The notes under the pieces are model-generated. The model was given only the letters and a program-made list of their open reading frames with translations. It was not told the DNA's origin and did not search any database. 64,000 bases of DNA from Streptomyces sp. NBC_00234 (GTDB taxonomy: Bacteria; Actinomycetota; Actinomycetes; Streptomycetales; Streptomycetaceae), in the NCBI RefSeq assembly GCF_036195325.1, contig NZ_CP108101.1, positions 2,418,001-2,482,000 on the forward strand, read 5' to 3'. The position numbers and the translations under genes were made by a program. Below are positions 62,666-64,000 of this stretch, piece after piece; within the stretch, counting starts at the first letter, position 1; every line of letters begins with the position of its first letter.

Positions 62666-63688
62666 ATGACCGGACATGTATGCCCGGCCTGCGGTATGGA
62701 GCGAGGACCGGAGCGGACGGGGGCGGAGACGGAGCCAGGAGCGGGCTCCAGACCCGGCTGCGCCTGCGGGGACCGTACGGCGCAGCCGACCGGCGACCAG
62801 CAGCGCGCCGCCCGTTCGGCGGAGACGGCCGCGGAGATCGCCGCGGCCGAGGACTTCGACCCGCTCCGCATCCGTCCGTACGTGACGCTCGGCGATGCGC
62901 ACACCGCCGCCGAGCCCGAGCCGGACCACGAGGTACCGGGGGCCGCGGCCACCACGATGCCGTTGTTCCTGGACGTTCCCGCGGCGCGCCCGCTGCCGGA
63001 GACCGAGGCGCCGGACGAGGCCAGGCGGCGGACCGTCGCCGGATACGGGGACACCGACCCCGTACAGCCGCGCCGCCGCCGTCCGTTCGCGGTCGTCGCC
63101 GTGGGGGCGGCCGTGGCCGCGGTCGTCGGCACGGCCGCGTTCGCCGGAGGTCTGTTCACCGGGGACGAGGGGCACGCGGACGCGATGCCGTCGGCATCGA
63201 CGAGCACCGGGGACGCCGGCAGCGAGCCCGCGACCACCGTGTCGGAGTCGCCGTCCGCCTCCGCCTCGCGGTCCGTCCCGGCCTCACCCTCGCCGTCCGC
63301 CTCGGCCTCCGCGTCCGCCTCCGCCTCGCCGTCGAAGAGCGCGACGGCCTCCCGTTCCGCCACGGCCTCCGCGTCCGCCTCCACGGCTCCGGCACCGTCG
63401 TCGGCGAGCGCACCCGCGCCGGGCGCCTCTACGCAGGCCCCGCCGGCGCTGAACGGTTCCACGCTGCAGCCGGGCGACAGCGGCGCCGAGGTCACCGAGC
63501 TCCAGCGGCGCCTGAAGGAGGTCTGGCTCTACCACGGGCCGACCGACGGCACCTACTCCGGGCGGGTCGAGGACGCGGTGGCGGTCTACCAGTCGTACAA
63601 GGCGATCCAGGGTGACCCGGAGGGCGTGTACGGGCCGAACACCCGACAGGCGCTCGAAGCGGAGACGACCGGCCGGGGACGGGACTGA
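62666..63688 (+). CDS. Zinc-ribbon, membrane-spanning peptidoglycan-binding protein
   Basis: GGGAGGGG lies before the ATG at 62666. The 340-residue protein begins with a zinc ribbon (CPACG ... CACG, residues 6-36), an acidic cytoplasmic part, a basic stop RRRRRP before one helix ([24 protein letters not shown], about 138-162), then a Ser/Ala/Pro-rich spacer of about 80 residues and a PG_binding_1 domain at the end ([43 protein letters not shown]). So the tail reaches into the wall and the zinc ribbon stays inside. It may connect wall state with a cytoplasmic partner. Confidence 0.85.
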   Translation: MTGHVCPACGMERGPERTGAETEPGAGSRPGCACGDRTAQPTGDQQRAARSAETAAEIAAAEDFDPLRIRPYVTLGDAHTAAEPEPDHEVPGAAATTMPLFLDVPAARPLPETEAPDEARRRTVAGYGDTDPVQPRRRRPFAVVAVGAAVAAVVGTAAFAGGLFTGDEGHADAMPSASTSTGDAGSEPATTVSESPSASASRSVPASPSPSASASASASASPSKSATASRSATASASASTAPAPSSASAPAPGASTQAPPALNGSTLQPGDSGAEVTELQRRLKEVWLYHGPTDGTYSGRVEDAVAVYQSYKAIQGDPEGVYGPNTRQALEAETTGRGRD

Positions 63689-63757
63689 CGGGGTACCGCG
63701 TCCGGCGGGCGGACCGGATTCGCATTCCGCGGCAGGTTTTTGTATCGTGTGGGAACA

Positions 63758-63802
63758 AAGTAGCCTCCGCCCGTTCACCCTGACCGGCGGGCGGGGCTAC
63801 TT
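63758..63802. terminator. Terminator after the peptidoglycan-binding gene
   Basis: AAGTAGCC-t-CCGCCCG pairs with CGGGCGG-GGCTACTT and is followed by TGTTTC. It lies 70 bases after the stop and before the HAD gene. Confidence 0.8.
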
Positions 63803-63867
63803 GTTTCACTTCTGCCCGCGTTCCGCACCGCGTGGTTCGCACTCCCCCCGCGCTCTGGAGCATGCCG

Positions 63868-64000
63868 ATGCCGGCCACCGTCCTCACAGCCCGTGCCCTC
63901 CTTCTGGACATGGACGGAACCCTCGTGAACTCCGACGCCGTGGTCGAGCGCTGCTGGCGCCGCTGGGCCATCGGGCAGGGCCTGGACCCGGATGCCGTGC
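63868..64000 (+). CDS. HAD-family phosphatase (partial, N-terminus only)
   Basis: GGAG seven bases upstream favours the ATG at 63868 over the one at 63862. The visible 44 residues carry the HAD motif I, LLLDMDGTLVNSDAVVERCW, with the nucleophilic Asp and DxDGTL, and the start of the helical cap as in sugar-phosphate phosphatases (YfbT/GPP type). The rest lies outside the window, so subgroup and substrate remain open. Confidence 0.85.
   Translation, partial: MPATVLTARALLLDMDGTLVNSDAVVERCWRRWAIGQGLDPDAV

Overview
The window reads as a Streptomyces chromosome segment. GC content is very high with strong third-position GC bias, GTG starts are common, operon genes overlap by 1-4 bases, and the content is typical of the genus: DmdR-type iron box, desK/desR-like ABC module, SCO2322-type surface protein, LLM and mycothiol-dependent enzymes. 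I recognise 59 coding regions, of which the first (Nif3-like) and last (HAD hydrolase) run off the window. I see no tRNA or rRNA genes, insertion sequence, prophage or CRISPR array.

Layout. 0-1.6 kb: Nif3-like protein and an iron-regulated siderophore-binding lipoprotein. 1.7-3.3 kb: two unrecognised genes. 3.4-6.4 kb: SDR / Zn-alcohol dehydrogenase / MaoC-type hydratase operon. 6.6-10.1 kb: ABC-2 exporter with sensor kinase and response regulator. 10.1-16.7 kb: two MFS exporters around an SCP-x thiolase / fused acyl-CoA dehydrogenase operon. 16.8-22.2 kb: peptidase E, IclR regulator, and a DUF1177 / NCS1 permease / M20 hydrolase operon. 22.3-28 kb: single genes (methyltransferase, amidase, membrane proteins, LLM oxidoreductase, mycothiol-dependent enzyme). 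28-31.2 kb: glycosyltransferase, methyltransferase and alpha/alpha-barrel operon. 31.4-37.9 kb: KstR-like TetR regulator followed by a LIV-type ABC importer and alpha/beta hydrolase. 37.9-42.5 kb: polyhydroxybutyrate use (GAF-PucR regulator, 3-hydroxybutyrate dehydrogenase, secreted depolymerase). 42.5-46 kb: lipoprotein, ferredoxin, aldehyde dehydrogenase and MBL hydrolase. 46-52 kb: cobalamin riboswitch, two surface proteins and a complete ECF transporter. 52.2-55.4 kb: secreted muramidase-like protein, FadA5-like thiolase and CYP125-like P450. 55.5-64 kb: AEC transporter, GT87-PAP2 fusion, serpin, GNAT, DHA2 exporter with a winged-helix tail, peptidoglycan-binding protein and HAD phosphatase.

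The main discovery is a dispersed regulon. A TetR protein close to mycobacterial KstR (31.4 kb) sits among short operators of the form TnnAACnnGTTnnA. Three exact copies lie at 6422, 15053 and 31211, and near copies at 44947, 53964 and 54112. All lie in promoter regions, five of the six in front of genes that fit sterol or steroid side-chain beta-oxidation: CYP125, FadA5-like thiolase, SCP-x thiolase, FadE34-like fused dehydrogenase, Hsd4A/Hsd4B-like enzymes and an aldehyde dehydrogenase with ferredoxin. No ring-degradation genes are present in the window, so this looks like a side-chain shortening module of unknown natural substrate.

The second is a riboswitch-controlled corrinoid uptake locus. 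A cobalamin riboswitch precedes a membrane-anchored alpha/alpha-barrel protein, an SCO2322-type anchored protein and EcfT, double EcfA and S-component genes, all overlapping. The barrel fold is the one used by the alpha domain of animal B12 carriers, which suggests surface capture of corrinoid. A third point is a DosR/OsdR-like box in the long leader of the secreted muramidase-like gene, suggesting a dormancy link.
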